From positions 1 through 30,250 of the forward strand of contig JAYVEP010000154.1 of the NCBI GenBank assembly GCA_043749225.1: a stretch of DNA of 30,250 nucleotides, given 5' to 3'. The notes beneath the pieces were generated by a model. That model saw only the letters and a list, made by a program, of their open reading frames with translations. It was not told the DNA's origin and made no database searches. This DNA is from JANXUC01 sp043749225 (GTDB taxonomy: Bacteria; Acidobacteriota; Terriglobia; Terriglobales; Acidobacteriaceae). Position 1 is the stretch's first letter. Every line of letters begins with the position of its first letter. Of the stretch, positions 8,319 to 15,479 are shown in pieces. A program made the position numbers and the translations under genes.

Positions 8319-9410
8319 CTATTCTATCTGCTTGGAGATATTCAGGAGCACGCCAGCACAGAGCAGCATGACGAAAATCGACGATCCGCCGTAAGAGACG
8401 AAAGGCAGCGGAATCCCCTTGGTCGGCATCAGCCCCAGCACGACGCTAACGTTGATGAACGCCTGGAGACACACCATGCAGGTAATGCCAGTGGCCAGCA
8501 GCCGCCCGAATGGGTCCTCAATTTTCAGAGCTATGCGGACACCCCGCACCAAAAAAATGGCAAACATCGTAACCACAAAAACAGCGCCAATCAGGCCTAG
8601 CTCTTCCGAAATCACCGCGAAAATAAAGTCGGTATGCGGCTCGGGCAAATAAAACAGTTTCTGCTTCCCTTCCATCAGTCCAACGCCAGTGAGGCCGCCG
8701 GTGCTGACAGCGATCAGCGATTGGATCATATGGAACCCGCGCCCTTGCGGATCGGCAAACGGATTCATGAACGCCAGCATGCGCTCACGCCGCCAGCTCA
8801 CGTGAAAGAGCAAGAAATAAAGTGGTAGCAAGGAAGCGGCGAAGGCGTAGCCGAAATATCGCATCCTCATTCCTGCCACAAACAAAATGGAAGCCGTGAT
8901 TCCCGCACAGGCGATTGCCGTGCCCAAATCCGGCTGCAACACGATGAGCGCCAGAAACACGAGCGTCGGGACCACAGCGGGCACCAAGGTGTTGCGCCAG
9001 TCGTCAATGGATTTGAGTCGGTTGTGTAGAAAGAAAGCGAGGAACAAAATCAGCGCTGGCTTGGCCAACTCTGAAGGCTGCAACGAGAATCCACCAAGGC
9101 GAATCCAGCGGTGGGTGTTGTGCGAGCGATCTAAGAAGAAGACCGCGATCAAAAGCAATGTGGTGAACCCAAGCGTGCTAAACACCAGCGCCGGACTCTT
9201 GTAACGACGATAGTCGATACGCATTGCCAGCAACATCGCGACCAAGCCAGCAACAGCCCATGCCAATTGCTTGAATAAAAAGGTGGAGGCCGACCCAAAA
9301 CGCTCCTTCGCCATCACAGCCGATGCGCTGAATACCATCACCAGCCCAACAAACACCAGCAGCAGCGTCACAGTAAAGATCCAGCGGTCGACACTAACGC
9401 GTTTTGCCAT
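8319..9410 (-). CDS. ftsW: SEDS peptidoglycan polymerase FtsW
   Basis: FtsW is the septal SEDS-family glycosyltransferase that polymerises lipid II together with its partner class B PBP. The 363-residue protein is hydrophobic with about ten membrane segments, as expected. The family signature is clear: FADPQGRGFHMIQSLIAVS, then GGLTGVGLMEGKQKLFYLPE and HTDFIFAVISEELG, with PFVSYGGSS near the C-terminus. A close RodA paralogue is possible from sequence alone, but murG and murC directly downstream support FtsW. AGGA lies 11 bases before ATG 9410. The usual upstream partners mraY and murD are not here; an unrelated glycosidase gene is upstream instead. A 21-codon leader frame overlaps its start. 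Confidence 0.95.
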   Translation of the reverse strand: MAKRVSVDRWIFTVTLLLVFVGLVMVFSASAVMAKERFGSASTFLFKQLAWAVAGLVAMLLAMRIDYRRYKSPALVFSTLGFTTLLLIAVFFLDRSHNTHRWIRLGGFSLQPSELAKPALILFLAFFLHNRLKSIDDWRNTLVPAVVPTLVFLALIVLQPDLGTAIACAGITASILFVAGMRMRYFGYAFAASLLPLYFLLFHVSWRRERMLAFMNPFADPQGRGFHMIQSLIAVSTGGLTGVGLMEGKQKLFYLPEPHTDFIFAVISEELGLIGAVFVVTMFAIFLVRGVRIALKIEDPFGRLLATGITCMVCLQAFINVSVVLGLMPTKGIPLPFVSYGGSSIFVMLLCAGVLLNISKQIE

Positions 9411-9459
9411 ACAAATTTTCGTCCTTAAAAAACCATTCGCGAGTCTTAATTCGTACCAC
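9394..9459 (-). CDS. Possible 21-residue leader peptide overlapping the ftsW start
   Basis: GTG at 9459 is preceded by AAGGAG with an 8-base spacer, a better ribosome site than that of ftsW itself. The frame encodes MVRIKTREWFFKDENLYGKTR and stops with TAG inside ftsW, 17 bases past the ftsW ATG, in another frame. Such an arrangement can couple translation of the downstream gene. The peptide resembles nothing I recognise, and the frame could be fortuitous. Confidence 0.3.
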   Translation of the reverse strand: MVRIKTREWFFKDENLYGKTR

Positions 9460-9604
9460 TAGAAACGCTCCTTAAGGAATGACTGGGTAGATTCGCTAGG
9501 GAGGGCCCTTACAAGCGTCGCCCCCCACTACCCCTGTGGCTGAAAGCCAGGAAGTTTAGCGACACTTTTGCGGCGCTGAATCACGCTTTCGTAGCACTGA
9601 TAAC

Positions 9605-9639
9605 GACAAAGGCGAACCCAAACTGGGTTCGCCTTTGTC
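9605..9639. terminator. Strong 16-bp hairpin downstream of the glycosidase gene
   Basis: GACAAAGGCGAACCCA (9605-9620) and its exact complement (9624-9639) form a perfect 16-bp stem with a 3-base loop. It lies 55 bases beyond the stop of the minus-strand glycosidase gene and upstream of ftsW. Only a weak T-run follows on the minus strand, but the stem is stable enough to act as an intrinsic terminator separating the two units. A 15-bp near-perfect duplication (TGCTACAGCCAC at 9646 and 9661) sits beside it. Confidence 0.75.
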
Positions 9640-9693
9640 ATTGATTGCTACAGCCACGAATGCTACAGCCACCAATCTCGAAGCGTCGACCGA

Positions 9694-11934
9694 CTATTCC
9701 TTAGTCGTCTCCAGCAAGAGGCTGCCTGTAAACTCCGCCTCGATGTTCGGGCTGGCAGCATCCACTTCGCCCATATCTTTGTCGTTGGCGTAATCATGCA
9801 CGCGATACTTTCCAGCATTTAGGCCTCGTAACTGGATCTTCCCTTTCCAAGGAGCATCTGCTTTGGGCGAGAAGAAGGCGTAGTACATCTTGCCGTCTTT
9901 TTCAATGGCGTAAGCTTCCGGAGAGTCATAGCCGTAGACATACAAATCCTTGAACTCGCCTTTCGAAAGCAACTTCGAGTTATACAAAGCCGTCCACTTT
10001 TTCCAGTGCTCTTCTTTCTCGGGAGTAAGTGCAACTTTTTGAAACTTAGGATTCGAATCTCCCCAAGTGAATTTGGTGCCCACAACTCCGCCGGTACCTA
10101 TGGTCGAGGCAAAGTCGCGACCAACTTCCCGATATTGCCCCGGTTTCGTCTGCGGCATGTCCGAGAGTTCGACGTGATCGCCGTACACTGCGGAGTTCGG
10201 GCCGAGCAATGCCTTGTACCACTTGATGCGACGACGAACTTGCACCGCACCTACAGGGTCCGCCGTAACGGCCTGATCCATGGAACCCAACCATGCCAGG
10301 TTCGGCGTTGTGCCGCAGGGACAAATCTGCGTCACGCTCTCCGGCTTGAGAGCACGTGTTGTCTGATAAATGACTCTGTACACATCGGCCATCGCGTTGG
10401 TGGATTCCTGCGGCGACTTATGATGGTGCTTCGGGTTATAACAAGCCGGGACTGTGTAAATGTTATCCAGTTTGTGTCCATCAAAACCCCAATCGCGAAT
10501 GAATTTTTCCGTCAATTGCTTGTAGTACTCCTGCACTTCTGGCAAGGACGGATCGAGGACGGCCAGATCGCGGAACACTCGCGCCGGTTTGCCATCTTTG
10601 CCCAAAACCAGCCATTCCGGATGTTCTTTCACTACCTTGGACACGATGTATTTGTGCGATTCCCATTTGCCGTGACCGTCCTCCACTACCAGCGGATACC
10701 ACCAAAGCTGAGCGTAGATACCCTCCTTATGGAAGTCATCCGCCATCTTCTTAATGGAGTCGCCGGGGAAGGTTTCTGGACGCGGATCCCAGTCTCCATA
10801 GGTGGTGAACCAACGATCATCCAGCGTCGCCCACTTGATTCCCATTTCTTTCAACTTAGGAACGGTACCGAGCATCTGGGCGGGAGTTACATTGAACTCA
10901 TAGCCCCAACCGCACCAGGCAATTCCGTAGTCCTGGTCATTCGGCTTGGCCACGGTCCAGCCTTCTTTTTGCAGCGCCAGGGAGTAAGTCCGCAGCGGCT
11001 CGTAAAAATCACCGTGATACACGGCAACGAAGCTCCGCGGGGTGGCAAAGGAATCGCCCGGCTTCAAGATTGTTTTCGGCTCCAACGTCAGGCTAGTTTG
11101 AATACGCTTGTCTGCGGCAACGCTCACCGGCAGGGACAAATCCAAAGGCAGCGTTTCAACGTGACCAATCGCCTCGCCCACATTGGCCGTCCAGAATGCG
11201 TTGACGGGAATCCCTCCGCCTGTGCCCTCCTTCGGGACGACCGCCCCCATCAGGTTCGGACGCGAGAACTTGGCGGGAATCTGCAGAACCTCGTCTTGCC
11301 CCCACGTAAAGCTCGCTCCTTGGAACGACCATAGTTGGTGCGGCGCTACCTTACTATCCACAAGCGTGGCATTGATGCGATGCTCCTGCGCACTTACACC
11401 ATCCAGTTCAACATCCTTTGCTCCAGCGTTCTTATAAGAAGTGGTTACTAGCGCCATGCCGGGAAAATCATCATAGACTTCGACGGTCAGCGTTTCGTCT
11501 AGGCCAGACGCGGCACTATGTCCGCCTATCTCGACACGCTTACCAAGAGTTCCCAGTTTACCCGTCGCTTCCGTGACCGCAGGCTTACTCAGATCAAGAA
11601 CGAAATCGCGCACCGGCTTCCCGCCTAACGTAACTCCGCCGCCCGGCGCGTCCGGTGCGGGATCGTCCAGTGTCAGACGCTGGCCGTCGCGCAGCAAGAA
11701 CGCTTGCACATAGCCGTGCGGAGTAACATCAAATTCTGCGTCCTTAGTCTTGATGACCAATGGACCCGTAGCAGCGGGAGCAACCTTTACCTGCGAAATT
11801 GTCGCTACCTTCGGCGCAGAAGCAACGGGATTGCTGGCTGGCTCCTTTTCACACCCTTGTAGCACCATCAAGCTACCCGCGGCAGCGAGCAACGCCACAC
11901 ATCCAGAAGCTTTCCAGGCAAAATCCGTACTCAT
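9694..11934 (-). CDS. Lipoprotein glycoside hydrolase, alpha-galactosidase clan (GH36/GH27-like)
   Basis: The 746-residue protein starts with a lipoprotein signal (hydrophobic 11-25, lipobox LQGC 25-28), so it is probably anchored to a membrane and faces the periplasm or outside. An N-terminal beta-sandwich precedes a TIM barrel with clan GH-D hallmarks: WATLDDRWF then GDWDPRPETFPGDSIKKM, and HKLDN, whose Asp490 fits the catalytic nucleophile (the K-x-D pattern). Residues near GSMDQAVTADPVG are candidates for the acid/base. A short beta domain ends the protein. It should cleave alpha-galactosides or related alpha-glycosides; the true substrate is unknown. AAGGAG lies 6 bases before ATG 11934. 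It follows the amidohydrolase gene by 25 bases, so they are probably co-transcribed. Confidence 0.82.
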   Translation of the reverse strand: MSTDFAWKASGCVALLAAAGSLMVLQGCEKEPASNPVASAPKVATISQVKVAPAATGPLVIKTKDAEFDVTPHGYVQAFLLRDGQRLTLDDPAPDAPGGGVTLGGKPVRDFVLDLSKPAVTEATGKLGTLGKRVEIGGHSAASGLDETLTVEVYDDFPGMALVTTSYKNAGAKDVELDGVSAQEHRINATLVDSKVAPHQLWSFQGASFTWGQDEVLQIPAKFSRPNLMGAVVPKEGTGGGIPVNAFWTANVGEAIGHVETLPLDLSLPVSVAADKRIQTSLTLEPKTILKPGDSFATPRSFVAVYHGDFYEPLRTYSLALQKEGWTVAKPNDQDYGIAWCGWGYEFNVTPAQMLGTVPKLKEMGIKWATLDDRWFTTYGDWDPRPETFPGDSIKKMADDFHKEGIYAQLWWYPLVVEDGHGKWESHKYIVSKVVKEHPEWLVLGKDGKPARVFRDLAVLDPSLPEVQEYYKQLTEKFIRDWGFDGHKLDNIYTVPACYNPKHHHKSPQESTNAMADVYRVIYQTTRALKPESVTQICPCGTTPNLAWLGSMDQAVTADPVGAVQVRRRIKWYKALLGPNSAVYGDHVELSDMPQTKPGQYREVGRDFASTIGTGGVVGTKFTWGDSNPKFQKVALTPEKEEHWKKWTALYNSKLLSKGEFKDLYVYGYDSPEAYAIEKDGKMYYAFFSPKADAPWKGKIQLRGLNAGKYRVHDYANDKDMGEVDAASPNIEAEFTGSLLLETTKE

Positions 11935-11959
11935 TGTGTTCTCCTTAGAGTGTTGATCG

Positions 11960-13108
11960 CTACTTCGTCGCTAAACTCGCGCCCTTGAACTGGCTAAATA
12001 TCTTCTCGGCGTTCAGGTGGTAAATCTTTTCCAGCACAGGGTCGGGCAAATTGAGTCCGGAAATCGTCCAGCGCCCTTGCGCAGGCGATCCTGAATAGTC
12101 AAACGCTTCGTCGTCCGTCTCCAGCCAGCGGAAATTGTTTTGGTACATGTCGATGTCCGGAGTGTTGTCGCTGCCAAACATCACGCGATCCTGGTAGTCC
12201 ATGAAGAGCTTGCGGGCGCGCCGCGGTTGACGACCAAGCTCTGCTTCCCTGGCGCCAAACTCAATTACCGTATTCGGCAGGCGGTCCATCATGTCAGCAA
12301 CGTTGTCCAGATTTTCAGGCCAATTGCCAGCATGCAGCACAATGAAAGTCGTGTGCGGATGTTTCGCAAACATGCGATTGCGTGCCGCCAGCAATTCCTC
12401 AAAGCTGGGAAATTGTGGACCGTAAAAACTCCAATCGGGGTGTTCGTTCAATTCTTCGTAGCGCTCATTTTCGGCATCAATCGGGTGGAAGAAAGCTTCT
12501 GGGTCCGCGATATGGATGGCCACGGGAATTCCAAGTCGCCCGCACTCTTCCCATACAGGATCCATACGCGCGTCGTCGACCGTGATCAGCTTTCCAGTCT
12601 TATCTTTGATTCCGAGCCCGAGCTCTTTCAGAATCTTGTAACCGCGGGCGCCGCGCCGAACCGCGTCATCGAGCTGCTTCACCATCAAATCGCTGAAGTT
12701 GGAATCGTCAATCTTGCTCCAGTCCGGCTGCGTGAACACTGTAAACCGGCCTGGATAAGGTTTCGCCATCTCATCCATGACTTTCTGCAGTTGCTCGCCC
12801 CATCCGCCGGTCAGGATCACCATGGTCTTAATATTGAGCTGATCCATTCTTTGGACAACTTCGGCTGGCGGAATGCGGTCTCCGATGCCTCTGGCATCGT
12901 TGACGTGCTGATGCATATCGATAACTGGAAACTTGGCGCGAAGTATAGGAGTCTGCTTCACGTGCAGCATCGACTTCGGATGAAAGTCCTTCAACAAAAG
13001 AGTTTTCTTCTGCTCGGCATCAGTTGCAGATTTGTAGCCGATCTGAGCTTGCAGCCCCACCGAGAATACAAAACAAACTGTGACAGTCAGGAGAAATCGC
13101 TTCGTCAT
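11960..13108 (-). CDS. Secreted amidohydrolase (Amidohydrolase_2-type TIM barrel)
   Basis: The 382-residue product has a Sec signal peptide (MTKRFLLTVTVCFVFSVGLQA, cleaved near residue 21). It has the metal ligands of the amidohydrolase_2 family: DMHQH (His66 and His68) on strand 1, a His in AIHIADP, a His in VLHAGN, and the Asp of MFGSDNTPD near the C-terminus. This family includes decarboxylases and hydrolases acting on carboxylic acids and lactones. The substrate cannot be named; partnership with the downstream glycosidase suggests carbohydrate-derived compounds, which is inference. A GGGA ribosome site lies about 8 bases before ATG 13108. It is the first gene of the two-gene minus-strand unit, with a candidate promoter at 13175-13203. 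Confidence 0.85.
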   Translation of the reverse strand: MTKRFLLTVTVCFVFSVGLQAQIGYKSATDAEQKKTLLLKDFHPKSMLHVKQTPILRAKFPVIDMHQHVNDARGIGDRIPPAEVVQRMDQLNIKTMVILTGGWGEQLQKVMDEMAKPYPGRFTVFTQPDWSKIDDSNFSDLMVKQLDDAVRRGARGYKILKELGLGIKDKTGKLITVDDARMDPVWEECGRLGIPVAIHIADPEAFFHPIDAENERYEELNEHPDWSFYGPQFPSFEELLAARNRMFAKHPHTTFIVLHAGNWPENLDNVADMMDRLPNTVIEFGAREAELGRQPRRARKLFMDYQDRVMFGSDNTPDIDMYQNNFRWLETDDEAFDYSGSPAQGRWTISGLNLPDPVLEKIYHLNAEKIFSQFKGASLATK

Positions 13109-13174
13109 TTAAGTTCCCTTTCTCGCAAATCGCAAAACCAGCTCTTTGATTCTGGTAGCAGTGTATACGCTGGA

Positions 13175-13203
13175 GTGATACGTTACGAAATAAAGTGTAG
13201 CAA
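13175..13203 (-). promoter_or_regulatory. Candidate sigma70 promoter for the amidohydrolase-glycosidase pair
   Basis: On the minus strand, TTGCTA and TATCAC are separated by exactly 17 bases, each matching four of six consensus positions. It lies about 67 bases before the amidohydrolase ATG. A near-perfect direct repeat GTGTAGCAAT/GTGTTGCAAT (13195-13204 and 13210-13219) overlaps its upstream edge and could be an activator or repressor site. Confidence 0.4.
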
Positions 13204-13221
13204 TTCGAAGTGTTGCAATCA

Positions 13222-13239
13222 TGCCCCTGGCTCGGGGCA
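13222..13239. other. Short inverted repeat in the divergent spacer
   Basis: TGCCCC (13222-13227) and GGGGCA (13234-13239) form a 6-bp stem with a 6-base loop in the 245-base spacer between the divergent amidohydrolase and MFS genes. It could be an operator or a chance GC-rich palindrome. Confidence 0.3.
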
Positions 13240-13353
13240 GCCACAACGCGTAACCTGAGAAGCAACCGGAGGGGCGTTTCTATCCCCACTTGTTGTCGTC
13301 CGTCCACCGACCGGGCTTCCGCAGCGCACGTATAATCACTTCTGAGACGACGC

Positions 13354-14550
13354 GTGACTCCGCCCCCTTTAACGCAGCAAAAACTTGCCAGCCCTGTTTT
13401 GGCTTTTTGGATTCATGCCCAATTCATTCTGATCGGTGTCACCACCGTGCTGCTTGGGCCATTGCTCCCTGCCATTGCGGAGCACTGGTCGATGCGCGAT
13501 CTTCAGTCCGGCTACTTCTTTCCTGCCCAGTTTGCGGGCAGCATGCTCGGCAGTTTGCTCTCCACACGATTACTGCCTCGTTGGGGCTTCGCGCGATTAT
13601 GCGCAGGCGGCATGGGGCTTCTGTTCTTGGGGCTTGGGATTCTGGCCCTAGGCTCGAGGCAAGTTGGTATGGCGGGGATATTTCTCAACGGCCTCGGCAT
13701 GGGGCTTGCGATTGCGGCTTCTAATCTCTGGGCTGCCGAGAGCAATCCCGCGCGCCGGGCCTCTGCCCTGAGCCTACTGAATTTTTCGTGGGGAATTGGC
13801 GCCGTTGCTTGCCCCGTTTTGATTGCAGCTGGACTGCACTTCCTGCCGCTAACGCGCTTGCTCCCAACACTCGCAGTCTTTCCGTTGCTGTTTTCGATTC
13901 GCTTTGCGAGCCTTCCGATATCAGCGGCAACCCGCGCATCCGACGATCCGGCGGAAGAACTGCCTGCGACTGCATGGCAACCCTTCGGATTCGGACTCAT
14001 CGCAATTCTGTCGTTTTTCTACGTAGGCACGGAAACCGCTCTGGGGGGGTGGATTGCCTCTTACGCACAAGCGTTTGGCGCAGTGTCGACCAACGCCGCA
14101 GCCCTGGCTCCGGCAGCGTTTTGGGCAGGATTGCTTTTGGGACGCGGGCTAGCGCCCCAAGTCCTCAGCCGACATCGGGAACACACCATCTTCATTTTGG
14201 GCCTGCTCACGGCGCTGTTGGGGACCGCGTTCGTATTAGCCACTCATCTGGTTCCAATTCTGCTCGTTGGTACTGCACTGGCAGGCCTCGGCCTGGCGGC
14301 GTTGTACCCGATCCTGTTGGCTGTGATGTCGAGGGGGCTGGGGGAGCATAGTAAGCGTCTGGCTGGGTACATCTTTGCGTGCGGCGGGATGGGTGCTGCG
14401 ATCATCCCGTTCGTGGTTGGAGCAATTTCGTATCACACAGGAAGTCGCCGCGCCGGGCTAGCGCTCTTATTCTTGACCATTACCTGTCTTCTGTGCGTAA
14501 GCCTTGGCTTTTCCAAACGGCTGGCTTTCAGCTCCCGAGAAGCAACTTAA
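13354..14550 (+). CDS. MFS transporter
   Basis: A 398-residue integral membrane protein with about 12 hydrophobic segments in two halves split by a charged loop (near SAATRASDDPAEELPA, about 190-206). The motif-A-like loop is STRLLPRWGFARLCAGG after the second helix. The GNLG-like layout and glycine-rich helices resemble the sugar-type (fucose permease/FHS-like) branch of the major facilitator superfamily, but the substrate is not identifiable. The start is GTG at 13354; it keeps helix 1 intact, and an in-frame stop lies at 13333. No strong ribosome site is seen. A perfect TATAAT (13331-13336) lies just upstream, so the leader would be very short if that is the -10 box. The DUF1223 gene follows after 58 bases. 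Confidence 0.85.
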   Translation: MTPPPLTQQKLASPVLAFWIHAQFILIGVTTVLLGPLLPAIAEHWSMRDLQSGYFFPAQFAGSMLGSLLSTRLLPRWGFARLCAGGMGLLFLGLGILALGSRQVGMAGIFLNGLGMGLAIAASNLWAAESNPARRASALSLLNFSWGIGAVACPVLIAAGLHFLPLTRLLPTLAVFPLLFSIRFASLPISAATRASDDPAEELPATAWQPFGFGLIAILSFFYVGTETALGGWIASYAQAFGAVSTNAAALAPAAFWAGLLLGRGLAPQVLSRHREHTIFILGLLTALLGTAFVLATHLVPILLVGTALAGLGLAALYPILLAVMSRGLGEHSKRLAGYIFACGGMGAAIIPFVVGAISYHTGSRRAGLALLFLTITCLLCVSLGFSKRLAFSSREAT

Positions 14551-14608
14551 CCCTCAGATTGCGACTTTTAGACTTGTGGTGAATCCCAATACCACAAGGA
14601 GCATGCAA

Positions 14609-15370
14609 ATGATGAATTCTTCTCGATTCTTCCTCTTTATTTCAGCTTTTACTCTCTTAACGGGCACAGGCATGGCAACTCCGCAAAAGGGCAACCCTGT
14701 GGTGGTGGAGCTGTTTACATCGGAGGGCTGTTCGAGTTGCCCCGCGGCGGACGCAATCCTTAGCAAGCTGCGCAATGAAGGAAATGTGGACGGCTCCGAA
14801 ATTCTGATCCTGGGCGAGCACGTGGATTATTGGAATAACCTCGGTTGGTCGGATCGCTTCTCATCCGCAGCGCTGACTAAGCGCCAGGCGGACTATTCCA
14901 ATCGCTTCGATCTGAATTCTTCCTACACTCCGCAGATGGTCATTGACGGCCATGTTGAGCTGGTAGGCAATGGCGAAAGCGCCGTTCGCCGCCAGCTGAG
15001 CCTGGCTGCACAGTCGACCAAACCCGCGCAGGTCAATCTGAGCTGGGGTACAGACGGCAAACTGCAAATCAGCGTGGAAGGCGGCAACGAAGTTAGCGGG
15101 AAAGTCCTGCTGGCAATTACGGAAGACGGCCTTTCCAGCAAAGTTGGAGGCGGCGAGAACGGTGGTCGCGTGCTGCGCCACAGCGGCGTAGTGCGGGATC
15201 TGCGTGAAATCGGGACGCTCAAACAGGGTAAGTTCTCTGAAAGCGTGAAACCTGTTCGCCAAGCTGACTGGAAGTCCGAGAATCTACGTGCAATTGTGTT
15301 CGTCCAGAAACCTGGGCATGGAGATGTTCTGGGTGCGGCATCGTTGGGTTACACCTTAGCCGCGCAGTAA
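14609..15370 (+). CDS. Secreted DUF1223 (thioredoxin-like) protein
   Basis: The start is taken at ATG 14609 because AAGGAG (14596-14601) is 7 bases upstream; an ATG at 14603 is in frame but too close, and ATG 14612 is also possible. The 253-residue product has a signal peptide (about 1-23, hydrophobic FFLFISAFTLLTG). The DUF1223 hallmark ELFTSEGCSSCPAADA follows, with a CSSC dithiol at 41-44 as in thioredoxin folds. EHVDYWNNLGWSDRFSS and SYTPQMVIDG are further conserved family blocks. The biochemical role of DUF1223 is not established; a periplasmic redox or thiol function is inferred from the CxxC. It follows the MFS gene and ends before a strong hairpin. Confidence 0.88.
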   Translation: MMNSSRFFLFISAFTLLTGTGMATPQKGNPVVVELFTSEGCSSCPAADAILSKLRNEGNVDGSEILILGEHVDYWNNLGWSDRFSSAALTKRQADYSNRFDLNSSYTPQMVIDGHVELVGNGESAVRRQLSLAAQSTKPAQVNLSWGTDGKLQISVEGGNEVSGKVLLAITEDGLSSKVGGGENGGRVLRHSGVVRDLREIGTLKQGKFSESVKPVRQADWKSENLRAIVFVQKPGHGDVLGAASLGYTLAAQ

Positions 15371-15401
15371 GTACCGAGGCTCGGGGTTCTCCACCGAAAA
15401 A

Positions 15402-15439
15402 GCGTCGTTCCTGTAGCAGTGTGCCAACAGGAACGACGC
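15402..15439. terminator. Bidirectional terminator between convergent genes
   Basis: GCGTCGTTCCTGT (15402-15414) pairs perfectly with 15427-15439, a 13-bp stem with a 12-base loop. It lies between the DUF1223 stop and the stop of the convergent di-heme protein, so it can serve both. An A-run (15397-15401) before the stem gives a short U-tract for the minus-strand transcript. Confidence 0.75.
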
Positions 15440-15479
15440 GTCAGGGTCGCTACTTCTGCACTTTCCCACCCTCGCCCCG

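Noticed and set aside
10006..11334. 442-codon plus-strand open frame
   Set aside because: It lies entirely antisense to the glycosidase gene, shows no family likeness, and the minus frame has a lipobox, catalytic motifs and a strong ribosome site.
12140..13258. 372-codon plus-strand open frame
   Set aside because: It is antisense to the amidohydrolase, whose signal peptide and metal ligands are clear; the plus frame has no recognisable domain.
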